Source of the DNA: VRUE01 sp963837695
GTDB lineage: Bacteria; Actinomycetota; Thermoleophilia; Solirubrobacterales; 70-9
NCBI GenBank assembly: GCA_963837695.1
Contig: CAWINZ010000005.1
Location: 1 to 64,000, forward strand
DNA: 64,000 bases
Direction: 5' to 3'
Numbering within the stretch: the first letter of the stretch is position 1; each line of letters begins with the position of its first letter. The position numbers and the translations under genes are program-made. The notes under the pieces were generated by a model that had not been told where the DNA came from, did not search any database, and worked only from the letters and a program-made list of their open reading frames with translations. This document shows, in pieces, positions 17,091-26,548 of the stretch.

Positions 17091-18458
17091 GTCCCCCCGT
17101 CCACGCGGAGACACCTGTCTGGCTCGATCCTCTCGGTCGGCGCCAGCCGTGGCGCCTCGCTGATCGCCATCGCCCTGACCAGCGTCGCGATCACCCGCCT
17201 GCTCGGCCCCGCCGGAATCGGGGCCTACTCGATCGCCGCCGCGCTGCTCTTCGTCTTCACCGTCGTCTTCGAGCTGGGCCTGCCACAGGCCCTCGCCTAC
17301 TACGCCGGTCGCGAGGAATGGGACGGGCGGCCGCTCGCCCGCGGGGCGATCGGGGCCTGCTTCGGGCTCGCCATCCCGGGGGCCGCGGCGATGCTCGGCG
17401 GCTTCGCCGTGTTCGGCGACCTGGTGCCGGGGATCGAGTGGCCGATGGCGATCGCGCTGGCGCTCTCACTGCCCTTCTCACTGCTCTGGCGGGTCGTTCC
17501 GCAGGCCGCGCTCGCCCGCGAACGCTTCGAGACCTTCGCCCTGCTCGACTCCTCGCCGGCGCTGCTCGCCTGCCCGATCTCGATCGCCGCCGCGGCGCTG
17601 GCCGGGACCGAGGGCGCGGTGATCGGCTTCGCCGCGTCGGTGGCCCTGAGCGGCGCGGCGATAGCGGTATGGCTCCTTACCCAGTCGGCCCCCTCAGGCC
17701 GCGACGCGAGCCCGCCCGGCGGGCCAAGGGCCGTGCTCGCCTACGGCACCCGCGCCTGGTCCTCCGAACTGCTGACCCAGATCAACCTGCGCGCCGATCT
17801 GGTCTTCCTCGGCGCCTACGCGGGCGCCGCCACGGCCGGCGTCTACTCCGTCGCCCTCTCCACGACCAGCGTCGCCTGGGTGCTGACCGCCGCCTTCGCG
17901 ATCTCGGCCCTGCCGCGCTCGGCCCGGCTGCACGCCGAACACGGCCGGGCCCGGCTCGACGCCGCCGACCGCGACGCCGGCGACGCCCGCACGATCCGCC
18001 ACACGGTTCTGATCATCCCCGCCGTCGCCGCGGCCGAGCTGCTGCTGCTCACCGTCGGCATTCCCCTCTTCTACGGGGCGGACTTCCACCGCTCGATCGG
18101 CCTCGGCTTGATCCTCCTGCCCGGCTCGCTGCTGCTCGGCGTCGGGATGGCCGCAGTGGCGGTGCTGCTCGGTCGGGGGCAGACCCGCCTCGTGCTCAAG
18201 GTCGGCCTCGCGGTGGTGCCGGCGACGATCGCCGCCCTCGCCTTCGCCATCCCCGCCGGCGGCGCCAGCGGCGCAGCGATCGTCTCCACCGTCTCCTACA
18301 CGGCCTACGCGGCGCTCGCCCTGCTGGCGCTCGGCCGCGCCTGCGGCCTGCCGGGTCGAGCGCTGCTGATACCGCGCCGGGAGGACCTCGAGGACTACCG
18401 CAACCTCGGAGCGCGGGGTCTCGCCAGGTTCGGTGGCGGTACGGTGTCGTCTCGATGA
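17085..18458 (+). CDS. Oligosaccharide flippase family membrane protein (457 aa)
   Basis: It has 12 or more hydrophobic segments with the N-terminal pattern of Wzx/MATE-like polysaccharide flippases (TRLLGPAGIGAYSIA, then GLPQALAYYAGR). Such proteins move lipid-linked sugar repeat units across the plasma membrane. The start at 17085 lies within the opposing collagen promoter; a slightly later start cannot be excluded. Its stop overlaps the next start (ATGA at 18455-18458), coupling it to a methyltransferase. The surrounding glycosyltransferases support a role in surface glycan export. Confidence 0.85.
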   Translation: MQVPPSTRRHLSGSILSVGASRGASLIAIALTSVAITRLLGPAGIGAYSIAAALLFVFTVVFELGLPQALAYYAGREEWDGRPLARGAIGACFGLAIPGAAAMLGGFAVFGDLVPGIEWPMAIALALSLPFSLLWRVVPQAALARERFETFALLDSSPALLACPISIAAAALAGTEGAVIGFAASVALSGAAIAVWLLTQSAPSGRDASPPGGPRAVLAYGTRAWSSELLTQINLRADLVFLGAYAGAATAGVYSVALSTTSVAWVLTAAFAISALPRSARLHAEHGRARLDAADRDAGDARTIRHTVLIIPAVAAAELLLLTVGIPLFYGADFHRSIGLGLILLPGSLLLGVGMAAVAVLLGRGQTRLVLKVGLAVVPATIAALAFAIPAGGASGAAIVSTVSYTAYAALALLALGRACGLPGRALLIPRREDLEDYRNLGARGLARFGGGTVSSR

Positions 18459-19213
18459 ACGGCGAGGCGAGCACGGTCTCCGATCCCGAGGATTCGCGCT
18501 GCGAGATGTGCGGCGACGTCCTCGCGGAGGTCGAAAGCCGGATCGAGCGGGAGCTGCGGCGGATCGCCGCCGGGCATCGCGTCCCGACCCTGCTCGACGT
18601 CGGCTGCTGGGACGGCGGGTTCACGAAGCGCTGTGCGGCGGCGCTGGCGGCGGAGCGGACGCTGGGCGTCGAGGTCTACGAGGGGCCGGCCGCGGCGGCC
18701 GAGCGACGCGGCATCGAGGTGGCACGCATCGACCTTGAAGCCGAGCGCCTTCCCTGGCCCGAGGCGAGCGTCGACGTCGTCGTCTGCAACCAGGTGCTCG
18801 AGCACCTGAAGAACATCTGGCTGCCGATGGCGGAGATGCACCGGGTGCTGCGGCCCGGCGGCCACGCCGTCCTCTCGGTGCCGAACCTCGCCAGCCTGCA
18901 CAACCGGGTGCTGCTGGCGCTCGGTCGCCAGCCGACCTCGATCTTCGTCTTCGGCCCGCACGTGCGGGGCTACGCCTTTCACGAGTTCTGCGCCCTCGTC
19001 GAGCGCGGCGGCGCGTATGAGATCGAGCGGCGCGGCACCGCCGGCTTCTACCCCCTGCGCTCGGCCTGGAGCAGACCGCTGTCGGCGCTCTGGCGCGGCG
19101 CCGGCCACACGACGATCGTCGTCGCCCGCAAGGTCAGCGCGGAGCCGGTCTGGCTCGACTACCTCAGCGGCGAGATCGAGGGCGGGATGCAGACCTTCTA
19201 CGGCCCGACGTAG
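18455..19213 (+). CDS. Class I SAM-dependent methyltransferase (252 aa)
   Basis: ATG 18455 overlaps the flippase stop. SAM-binding motif I is LLDVGCWDGGFT near residue 45; VVCNQVLEHL and LRPGGHAVLSVPN follow, as in type-11 methyltransferases. A short CEMC motif lies before the domain. It probably methylates a sugar or lipid-linked glycan, by neighbourhood. The open frame continuing upstream to 17318 is a shadow of the flippase. Its end overlaps the convergent glycosyltransferase by 16 bp. Confidence 0.8.
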   Translation: MNGEASTVSDPEDSRCEMCGDVLAEVESRIERELRRIAAGHRVPTLLDVGCWDGGFTKRCAAALAAERTLGVEVYEGPAAAAERRGIEVARIDLEAERLPWPEASVDVVVCNQVLEHLKNIWLPMAEMHRVLRPGGHAVLSVPNLASLHNRVLLALGRQPTSIFVFGPHVRGYAFHEFCALVERGGAYEIERRGTAGFYPLRSAWSRPLSALWRGAGHTTIVVARKVSAEPVWLDYLSGEIEGGMQTFYGPT

Positions 19214-20352
19214 GCGGCCTCCACCGCCGCCAGCGAGCTCTCGAGCGAGAGCCGCTCGCGGTTGCGCGCGTACCAGTCGAGGGTCGAGCGGCGCAGCGGC
19301 TCGCCGCCGCGCACGGCGGCGACGATGCACCTGGCCAGCTCCCGGTGCTCCCGCGAAGCGGCGACGAAGCCGTTGACGCCGGGCTCGACCAGCTCGGTGG
19401 CCGCGTTCTCCGCCCCGGTGACGACGATCGCCGGGGTGCCCTGCACGCAGGCCTCGACCACGACCAGGCCATAGCCCTCGCGCTCGGAGGGATGCAGCAG
19501 GCAGCTGGCCGAAGCCAGGGCGTCTGCCACCGCCTCGCCGTCGATCCGCCCCGGGACCTGGATCTCGTCCGCCAGGGCCGCGGCGGCGACGGCCGCCCGC
19601 AGCGCCGCCGTGTCGGGGCCTTCGCCGAGGATGAGGCAGCGCAGATCGGGGAGCTCGCGGCGCGCCGCCGCGATCGCGGGCGGAATCGCCAGCACCCGCT
19701 TCTCGGGGATATGGCGCCCGGCGAAGACCGCCACCGGCGGCGACGGCGGGGCCGCCGGATCGGGGCGTCGCGGCCTCTCGTCCCCCGCGTACTCGCCCTC
19801 GAGCCTGGTGACCGGGGCGCGGTGGCGCGCCTCCCGCAGCCGCTGCTCGACCAGCCGCGAGAAGGCGAAGCTGCGGTCGGGAAGCCGCGCGCAGAGCGCC
19901 TGCACGGCGTTGCCGATCCAACCGGCCGGCCGGCCGAGGTAGGAGCGCCAGTACTCCGGCGTCCAGAACTCGTGCCAGTCGACGACGAGCTGTGCCGGCG
20001 AGCGCCGCAGGCGCAATGCGGCGGCGGCGGCGAGGACCGAGAAGTAAGGGAACGATGCCGTGTGGACCGCGTCATAGCGGCGGGCGTGACGCAGCAGATG
20101 CCAGAAGACCCCCCAGCCGAAGCGCAGCGGTGGCCAGATGCGCCGCCTGCCGCCGCCGGTGTAGAGGCCACCCCCGGGCGCGACCGCGACCGCCGCAAAG
20201 ACGGTCCCCGGCCCCTCCCCACCCCACTGCCTCCGAGTCAGATAGGTGACCTCGTGAGACTCGACCAGCCGCTCCCCCAGGTTGCGGTACCAACGCTCGG
20301 CACCGCCCACAGTGAAGGGGTAGAGGCAGTCATAGACAAGCGCAATCCGCAT
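19198..20352 (-). CDS. Glycosyltransferase family 4 (384 aa)
   Basis: ATG 20352 begins MRIALVYDCLYPFTVGGAER, a typical GT-B opening with the glycine-rich acceptor loop. The C-terminal half carries AGRHIPEKR and HPSEREGYGLVVVEA with the two glutamates of the GT4 nucleotide-sugar site. It would transfer a sugar from a nucleotide donor to a lipid-linked glycan. It begins 5 bp after the DUF3800 stop, with AGAGGCG overlapping that stop, so it is probably co-translated. Sequence upstream of 20352 in this frame is non-coding. Confidence 0.85.
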   Translation of the reverse strand: MRIALVYDCLYPFTVGGAERWYRNLGERLVESHEVTYLTRRQWGGEGPGTVFAAVAVAPGGGLYTGGGRRRIWPPLRFGWGVFWHLLRHARRYDAVHTASFPYFSVLAAAAALRLRRSPAQLVVDWHEFWTPEYWRSYLGRPAGWIGNAVQALCARLPDRSFAFSRLVEQRLREARHRAPVTRLEGEYAGDERPRRPDPAAPPSPPVAVFAGRHIPEKRVLAIPPAIAAARRELPDLRCLILGEGPDTAALRAAVAAAALADEIQVPGRIDGEAVADALASASCLLHPSEREGYGLVVVEACVQGTPAIVVTGAENAATELVEPGVNGFVAASREHRELARCIVAAVRGGEPLRRSTLDWYARNRERLSLESSLAAVEAAYVGP

Positions 20353-20357
20353 CGCCT

Positions 20358-21155
20358 CTAGCTGCCGACCCTCGCCACCGCCTGGCCCAACCGGCTCTTG
20401 CACGGCAGGCATTCGCATTGGCCGCTCTTGTAGCCGCGACTCACGTGGATCAGCCCGTGCATCTTCCCGTCGGGGCCCTTGAAGTGATCCCAGAGAGGCC
20501 CGATCCAGTGGTCGTCTCGTTCGCGCAGCCCGTAGTAGCGCCAGAGCGCCCATGCGACGAAGTCGGCAGCCTGCAGGAGCCGGCTCGCGCGGGAGTCGGA
20601 GAAAAACGGCACGTCGGTCATATGGGTCAGTGTTCCGATGCGGCCAGAGAGCTGGCGCCATTTGTCGGCCAGGTCCTGGACCTGCCTCTCGGTGCTGCTC
20701 CGATCGTGGATAACGATGCCCCGCTGGTGCTGGCCCGTGCTCTTCGCCTGCCCCTCGAGCATCTGGTCGAACTTATGCAGAACCTCCTCCCACGCCCGCT
20801 CCTCGTAGTCCCGGTAGGAGCGCTCGACGACGGCGCCGAAAAACGAGCAAGGGTACGTCTGGTCCATGCACCGGTAGCTCCTCAGAGCGCTATAGCCACC
20901 CTCGAGGACCCGCCGCCGAGTGTGCCAATCGATGTGCTGCCACGGGCTGTTGGCGACGCGCGTGGGGCTCTTGATCTCGGCCGCGTGGAGCTCGAAGTCA
21001 CGTGGGTCCGAACCGCCCGGCAGCAGACGCGCCAGCGGAGATTCGAACCGCTGCTGGAGGTGGTAAGCGTCCTGCTCGTGCACGGCGACGCCGGCGAGTA
21101 TGAAAACCGGGCTGCCGCCGTGGGTTCCAGATCCATCTAGGTAGAGCGAATACAA
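20358..21155 (-). CDS. DUF3800 family protein (265 aa)
   Basis: The protein opens YSLYLDGSGTHGG, matching the DUF3800 N-terminus where DESG is usual; here the Glu is Gly. Later come IVIHDRSS and LLQAADFVAWALWRYY, both typical of the family (RNase H-like fold, putative nuclease, often in accessory DNA). TTG 21155 is preferred because GGGGGAGG lies 4 bp upstream; ATG 21260 would add 35 residues. The C-terminus has a CECLPC motif. It sits inside a glycosyltransferase cluster, 5 bp from the next gene, which is odd for this family and suggests insertion or recruitment. Confidence 0.75.
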   Translation of the reverse strand: MYSLYLDGSGTHGGSPVFILAGVAVHEQDAYHLQQRFESPLARLLPGGSDPRDFELHAAEIKSPTRVANSPWQHIDWHTRRRVLEGGYSALRSYRCMDQTYPCSFFGAVVERSYRDYEERAWEEVLHKFDQMLEGQAKSTGQHQRGIVIHDRSSTERQVQDLADKWRQLSGRIGTLTHMTDVPFFSDSRASRLLQAADFVAWALWRYYGLRERDDHWIGPLWDHFKGPDGKMHGLIHVSRGYKSGQCECLPCKSRLGQAVARVGS

Positions 21156-21426
21156 GCTGCCTCCCCCGTAGTCAAATCCCCAAACTTGCGCTAACCTGCC
21201 GTCTGCAGCCGGGAGGACCGCACTTTGCAGTTCCGCCCTCTCTGAAGACAGACCGCACATTGCGGTGCTTGAACTCAGAAGGCCCGGCCGCTTTCCTCTG
21301 CTTTGGCGAGTCTTGCCCGCCGCTCGGGCCAAGCAGCTGCTCGAACGCCCCCGCGTGCGGCAGTGTACCTCAAAAGATGCGTCTGGGTACGGGTGCGGTT
21401 GTCTGCGGAATGTGCGGGCGATCGAC

Positions 21427-22566
21427 CTAATCCCTGAGCGGACCAGTCCCTGCGCGCTCGTAGCTCGCCAGCGTCCCGCGCGCGGTCGCGCCCCAGCTGA
21501 AGCGAGCCGCGCGCTCACGGCCCGCCCTCCGCAGTCGCTCGGCCTGCGCCGGGTCGGAGAGCAGCGCTTCGATCGCCGTGGCGATCTCCGACGGGCGCTC
21601 CGGGTCGAAGCGGCGGGCGGCCGTGCCGGCGACCTCGGCGAGGGAACCACGATCCGAGCAGGCGACCGGCACGCCGCGGGCCATCGCCTCGAGCACCGGC
21701 AGGCCGAAGCCCTCATAGAGAGAGGGGAAGACGAAGGCCGCCGCCTCGGCGTAGAGCCCCTCGAGCTCCACGGTGGACACCCAGCCGGGGAAGCGGGTGT
21801 CCTCGACCAGGTCGAGCGCGGCTGCCCGGCTTCGCAGCTCGTGCTCGAAGGGGGTGGGATAGCCGGGCAGCACGAGCAGCGGGCGCCGCTGAGCCGGGAT
21901 ACGCGAGAGCGCCTCAAGCAGCCGGGGGACGTTCTTGTGCGGGCGCATCGCCGAGGCCGAGAGGACTATCCGCCGCTGACCGAGGTCGAAGCGCGCCCGC
22001 ACCGACGCCCGCGTAGCGGTGGGAACCTCCGGCGGCGCGGCAACTCCCTGGGGGACGACGTCGATTGCCTTCTCGGGCGCGTCGAGGAGCCTGACGATGT
22101 CGGCCTTTGTCTGCAGGGACGGGGCGATCGTCCGGTCCGACTGTCTGGTCGCGAGGCGCACGAGCCACCCCATGGCGCTCGAGATGTGGCCGAAATGCGC
22201 CTCGGGATGGATGCGGTGGATCAGGTCGTGGACCGTGACCACGCGCCGGAACCGGCCGCGGCCCGGCGCGGTGTTGGCCAGGCTGTGGAGGAGATCGACG
22301 CCGGCGCGAGCGGCGAGGCGCGGCAAGAGCTGCTGCTCGCCGCGCACCCACTCGCTGCGCCGGCGCGAGCGCACCGGCACCGTCACCGAAGGGATCGCCT
22401 CCAGCCACGGCCCGCCCCCGGCCTCCGCCGCCTCGCGACTGACGAAGGCGGTAAGGCGAAGGTCGGGCCGCTCGGCCAGCAGCGCCGGGATCAGCTCCCG
22501 GGCGTAGGTCTCGGTGCCCCCGGTCTCGCCCGGCACCAGGTAGATGAGGTTGAGGCCGACGTGCAC
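21427..22566 (-). CDS. Glycosyltransferase family 4 (379 aa)
   Basis: It opens MHVGLNLIYLVPGETGGTE, has VTVHDLIHRIHPE in the N-terminal domain, SASAMRPHKNVPRLLEAL at the linker, and the GT4 signature FPSLYEGFGLPVLEAMARG. This pattern is common in mannosyl- or rhamnosyl-type transferases, though the sugar cannot be read from sequence. It is 18 bp from the FkbM gene and co-directional, so operonic. The 271 bp between its stop and the DUF3800 start holds nothing I recognise. Confidence 0.85.
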   Translation of the reverse strand: MHVGLNLIYLVPGETGGTETYARELIPALLAERPDLRLTAFVSREAAEAGGGPWLEAIPSVTVPVRSRRRSEWVRGEQQLLPRLAARAGVDLLHSLANTAPGRGRFRRVVTVHDLIHRIHPEAHFGHISSAMGWLVRLATRQSDRTIAPSLQTKADIVRLLDAPEKAIDVVPQGVAAPPEVPTATRASVRARFDLGQRRIVLSASAMRPHKNVPRLLEALSRIPAQRRPLLVLPGYPTPFEHELRSRAAALDLVEDTRFPGWVSTVELEGLYAEAAAFVFPSLYEGFGLPVLEAMARGVPVACSDRGSLAEVAGTAARRFDPERPSEIATAIEALLSDPAQAERLRRAGRERAARFSWGATARGTLASYERAGTGPLRD

Positions 22567-22584
22567 CCTGCACCCTCCGGTCGT

Positions 22585-23469
22585 TCAGCGGCGCAGGACG
22601 AGCGTCGCGTAGCCCTGTTCTTGCTCGCGGTCTTCGCAGTCGGCGATCACGTCGGCATCTGCGGCCGGGCCGACCTCGCCGGAGCGCTCGTCGAGCCAGG
22701 CGACCTCGAAGCCGCGGTCCCTCAGTCGCCGCAGAAGCTCGGCGGGGTCGGTGCCCATGTTGCACAGCCCGCCGGGCCAGAACTCCGAGACGATCCTCAG
22801 GCCGTCGTGGTCGAGCAACGACTCGGCCCCCTCCAGCACGAGCCCCTCGGCGCCCTGGGTGTCGAGCTTGATCAGGTCCACCCCCCGCTCCCGGGTCGCG
22901 AAGAACCGATCGAGCGAGGTGGTCGGTACCTCGACTTCACCGCCACGATCGGCGACGTTTTCCCGGCGCAGGGACGGCGCGCCGAGGTTGCTGCGGTCGA
23001 GATGGAGCGTCGCGGTCCCGGCGCGGTTCGAGAGGGCGCCGCGCGTCGCCGTCACGTTCGCGTAGCCGTTCAACTCGAGCCCACGCTGCAGCAGGGCGAA
23101 GTTCGCCGGCGCCGGCTCGAACGCGTAGACGTGCCCTGCCTCCCCCACCAGTCTCGCCGCCAGCATGGTGAAGCAGCCGATGTTGGCGCCGCCGTCGACG
23201 ACGACCATGCCCGGTTCGATCAGCTGCTCGAGCAGCGCGGTCAGCCGCGGCTCATAAGCGCCCTCGGTGATCAGATAGAGCGAGACGCCGACGTCACGCG
23301 GATCGACGCAGACCTTGCTGCCCTCGAACTCGACGACGACCGGCTCCCGCGGGGCGAGGCGGCTGTAGAGGTGCTCATACACCGGCCTCGCGCCCGGCAG
23401 GTAGCGCAGGCGGGTGGCCATCAATGCCCGGGCGAGGGCCGTGAGGACCTCGAAGAGCCTCGCCTTCAC
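22585..23469 (-). CDS. FkbM family methyltransferase (294 aa)
   Basis: SAM motif VVDGGANIGCFT near residue 92 and the FkbM-specific DLIKLDTQGAEG near 200 are both present. Family members O-methylate sugars or polyketides. ATG 23469 overlaps the stop of the upstream membrane protein (ATGA). Its place between a membrane protein and a glycosyltransferase suggests glycan methylation. Confidence 0.85.
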   Translation of the reverse strand: MKARLFEVLTALARALMATRLRYLPGARPVYEHLYSRLAPREPVVVEFEGSKVCVDPRDVGVSLYLITEGAYEPRLTALLEQLIEPGMVVVDGGANIGCFTMLAARLVGEAGHVYAFEPAPANFALLQRGLELNGYANVTATRGALSNRAGTATLHLDRSNLGAPSLRRENVADRGGEVEVPTTSLDRFFATRERGVDLIKLDTQGAEGLVLEGAESLLDHDGLRIVSEFWPGGLCNMGTDPAELLRRLRDRGFEVAWLDERSGEVGPAADADVIADCEDREQEQGYATLVLRR

Positions 23470-25841
23470 GGACCGTAGGCCTCGACCCAGTCCCAGCGCC
23501 GGTCGCAGAGCTGCCGGTAGTCGGCCGGGGGGACGGTGACCGTGCCTAGGTCGCCCTGCTCGGGCTGCTCGAGGACGAGCGGGCCGATCACCCAGGGGCC
23601 GACGGCGCTGCCGGGCTCCAGGCCGGCGCCTTCGTACTCAACTTCAAGAACATGGGTGCCGGCGGAGAGCCGCACGGTCCCCAGCGGCTCATAGGCGCCG
23701 CCGTTGTCGATCCTGCCCTGCTCGGAGGCCACCGGCTCGCCGTCGACGCTCAGCTGGAGACCGCCGAAGACGCTGCCTTCCAGCCACAGCTCGTACTCGC
23801 CCCCCGGCACCGAGAACTCCTCGCTGAAGCTGCCCGAGCCGTTCGGGACGAAGGTGTAGGGGGTCGGCGCCGTCCAGCCATCGGGCAGCGATTCCTGCTG
23901 GAAGCCGATCGCGATCGGCGTGCCGACCCGGGCGGCGACCAGCTTGCCGCCTTCCCCCGCCTCCTGCGCCAGCCGCTGCACGTCGGAGCATTCGGGGACG
24001 TTGCCGGCGTCCAGCGAGGTGCCGAGCGGCAGGTGCTCGACCAGCGTGCCGGGCGCCGGCACCCGCCTCCACACGTCGTAGTGGTCGGTCTGGTCGGCGA
24101 GCTCGAAATCGGCGGGCGGGCGGCTCTCCGCCGCGGAGCGGCGCACGACCAGCAGCGCGTAGGTCCCGAGCTCGGCGGCCTCGAACTGGTCGAGGTCGGC
24201 GTACTGGCCTTTTTCGAGCACCCCGCCGTCGACCAGGGCGACGGTGCGGGTGCGGCGGTCGCTGGCGCCTTCGGGGTCGAGCTTGCGCAGGAAGTGGCGC
24301 GGCCCGTATATCGAGACCTCGGTGCTGAGCGCCGGCCCTTCGCCGGCGAAGCGTTCGCCGATCGCCTCCAGCTCGGTGAAGTGGGAGCGGGGAGCGAACC
24401 AGACGCCTTGGTAGGCGAGGAACGCCGACCAGGCGACGCCGCCGACGACGAGCGTGGCGAGCACCGCCGCCTCGATGCGGAAGCCGGTCCGCTGGCCGAG
24501 CATGACGATCCCGATCAGCGCCGCGGCGAGCAGCGCCGGGGAGAGCGTGGCCATCACTTTGGCGTCGACCCAGGGCGAGCCGAAGTGGCCGATCGCCAGG
24601 GCGCCGAGCGCGCCGCCGAAGACGTAGCCGCTCAGCGGCACACCGTCGCGCTCGCCGCGCCGCGCCGCGACCGCCGCGGTGATCGCCGCGGTCGCCAGGC
24701 AGATCGCGGCGAGCGCGATCGTGACCGGCTTCAGGTGGGGATCGAAGCGGAAGTCGAGCGAGGGCCAGACGCCGGCGACCTGGAAGAAGTTGAGCGGGCC
24801 GTTGAGGTTGCCCAGCTCCGCGGCCCCGGTCACGCCTTCGTTGAGCGGGTCGAAGATGCCGGTCGGGGTGAAGACGACGGGGAGCACGAGCAGCAGCGAG
24901 AAGGCGGCGAGGGGCCAGGCGAGGCGCAGGGCGCGGCGGGCGCCGTCGCGGCGCGCGACGACGATCGCCGCCGGCAGCAGCGTCGGCACCGCCCAGAGCA
25001 CGCCGCCGGGCCCGAGCACGACGACCATCGCCGCCACCGCCACGCCGAGCGGCAGCCAGGCGCGGCGCGGCCAGCCCTCCCCCGCCGCGCAGCCGGCCAG
25101 CAGCGGGGCCAGCGGCAGCAGCGCCGCAACCACCATCTCCTTCACCCCGCCCCAGAGGTAGTAGCCGACCAGCAGCGAGGCCAGCGAGGCGACGATCGCG
25201 ATCACGGCGGCGCGGCTGAGCCCGGCGACCAGGCGGCGCGCCAGCTCGAACAGCAGCAGCGCCATCGTCCCCGCCGCGAAGGCCATCGAGGGCTGGACCG
25301 TGAAGGCGATGTCCTGGCCCGACACCGCCGACATCAGCGCCGCGGGGACGAAGCCGCCGATCGGGTAGCTGCCGCCGAGGTAGTCGACCAGGACCTGCTG
25401 GTGGGTGGAGGGCGCCAGGTCGCCGAGCCCGCGGCCGAACTCGAAGATGTGGTCGGTGATCGCCAGCCAGGTCGCCGTGTCGTCGAGCTTGATGTAGCCG
25501 GCCAGGGTCGCTTCGCCGATGACGAGGAAGGGCGAGGCGTAGAGCAGGAAGACGGCGACCGCGACAAACCACACCACGCGCCCCGGGCGGCGCCGCAGAG
25601 CGTCCCGCCCGACAAACAGGCCGAGCACGGCGAGGACGAGGATCGCCGGCAGGGTCAGCCCGGCGGTGGCGTCGGTGGCGGTGCCGAACTGGGCGAGGAC
25701 GATCGCGACGGCGAGGCCGAGGGCCGGCCGCACCGTCCACGGCAGGGCGAAGCCGCTCAGCCGCTCGAGCAGCAATGAGAGGCCGACCGTCACCAGCAGG
25801 AGGCCGGCCGGCGCGATCAACCAACAGAGGATCAGGTCCAT
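23466..25841 (-). CDS. Large integral membrane protein with extracytoplasmic C-terminal domain (791 aa)
   Basis: About a dozen hydrophobic segments occupy residues 1-460, with LDDTATWLAITDHIFEFGRG in a loop, resembling polytopic GT-C-type enzymes. Residues 470-791 are soluble and include a beta-rich region (SEEFSVPGGEYELWLEGSVF) like a carbohydrate-binding fold. The exact family is not recognised. It probably acts at the outer face of the membrane in the same glycan pathway. Coupled to the FkbM gene; divergent from 25905 with only 63 bp between. Confidence 0.7.
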   Translation of the reverse strand: MDLILCWLIAPAGLLLVTVGLSLLLERLSGFALPWTVRPALGLAVAIVLAQFGTATDATAGLTLPAILVLAVLGLFVGRDALRRRPGRVVWFVAVAVFLLYASPFLVIGEATLAGYIKLDDTATWLAITDHIFEFGRGLGDLAPSTHQQVLVDYLGGSYPIGGFVPAALMSAVSGQDIAFTVQPSMAFAAGTMALLLFELARRLVAGLSRAAVIAIVASLASLLVGYYLWGGVKEMVVAALLPLAPLLAGCAAGEGWPRRAWLPLGVAVAAMVVVLGPGGVLWAVPTLLPAAIVVARRDGARRALRLAWPLAAFSLLLVLPVVFTPTGIFDPLNEGVTGAAELGNLNGPLNFFQVAGVWPSLDFRFDPHLKPVTIALAAICLATAAITAAVAARRGERDGVPLSGYVFGGALGALAIGHFGSPWVDAKVMATLSPALLAAALIGIVMLGQRTGFRIEAAVLATLVVGGVAWSAFLAYQGVWFAPRSHFTELEAIGERFAGEGPALSTEVSIYGPRHFLRKLDPEGASDRRTRTVALVDGGVLEKGQYADLDQFEAAELGTYALLVVRRSAAESRPPADFELADQTDHYDVWRRVPAPGTLVEHLPLGTSLDAGNVPECSDVQRLAQEAGEGGKLVAARVGTPIAIGFQQESLPDGWTAPTPYTFVPNGSGSFSEEFSVPGGEYELWLEGSVFGGLQLSVDGEPVASEQGRIDNGGAYEPLGTVRLSAGTHVLEVEYEGAGLEPGSAVGPWVIGPLVLEQPEQGDLGTVTVPPADYRQLCDRRWDWVEAYGP

Positions 25842-25904
25842 GGCGGCGATGATTCTTGCACGCCCGGCACATTCCGGTACGCCGATGAGTTATATTGGGA
25901 ATGC

Positions 25905-26531
25905 ATGGGTTTGGCCGCAGGGGAAGAGAGTGGGCAGGTGGAGCGTACGCCTGCGAAGAAAGGCGCCGCGCCGCGCAAACCCGACGTGAAGCGGGTGCGC
26001 ATCGGGCTCGCCGCGCTGCTCGTCGTCGCCGCGATCGTGCTCGGCCTGATCGCGATCTTCAGCGACGGCTCCGGCGGTGACTCCTCCTCAGACTCGGCGA
26101 CGACGAACGCGGTCGCGCTGACCCTGCCCGAGCTGCTCGCCGAAGCCGGCAGGCTCGGCGGGCCGGCGTACTGGGTCGGCCCCCGCGCCGGCACCGACAG
26201 CTACGAGCTGAGCAGCCTCCCCGACGGGCGCGTCTACATCCGCTACCTGACCGACGGGGCCGAAGCCGGCGATTCCCGCCCGGACTTCCTCACCGTCGGG
26301 ACCTACCCCGTGCCCGACGCGAAGGGGGCGCTGGAGGGCGCGACCAAGCAGACCAGAGCGGGCCAGACGCTCTCCCGGCACAAGGGCTACGAGGTCCTCA
26401 CCTCCAAGCAGTCGACCAATGCCTACATCGTCTTCGACAGCCAGCCCGGACTGCAGATCGAGATCTTCTCCCCGCAGGCGGGAGAAGCGGCGGCGCTGGC
26501 CGCGTCGGGCCAACTGAAGCCGGTCGGCTAG
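25905..26531 (+). CDS. Single-pass membrane protein of unknown function (208 aa)
   Basis: A short basic cytoplasmic head (PAKKGAAPRKPDVKR), one transmembrane helix (about residues 33-52) and a ~150-residue exterior domain (AYWVGPRAGTDSYELSS, RVYIRYLTDG) are visible. TATATT ends 8 bp before ATG 25905, so the transcript may be leaderless. It precedes the GT2 gene by 17 bp, likely one operon. No named domain is recognised. Confidence 0.7.
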   Translation: MGLAAGEESGQVERTPAKKGAAPRKPDVKRVRIGLAALLVVAAIVLGLIAIFSDGSGGDSSSDSATTNAVALTLPELLAEAGRLGGPAYWVGPRAGTDSYELSSLPDGRVYIRYLTDGAEAGDSRPDFLTVGTYPVPDAKGALEGATKQTRAGQTLSRHKGYEVLTSKQSTNAYIVFDSQPGLQIEIFSPQAGEAAALAASGQLKPVG

Positions 26532-26548
26532 GCGGCGGGGCGCGGGCG

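Noticed and set aside
17318..18454. N-terminal extension of the methyltransferase frame
   Set aside because: It is a shadow of the flippase; the Arg/Pro-rich translation has no domain and the true start overlaps the flippase stop as ATGA.
21265..23478. 737-codon plus-strand open frame
   Set aside because: Antisense to GT4 and FkbM genes with clear motifs; the translation is Arg/Gly/Glu-rich, as expected of a high-GC shadow frame.
23652..25778. 708-codon plus-strand open frame
   Set aside because: Antisense to the 791-aa membrane protein; low-complexity Arg/Gln/Asp translation.
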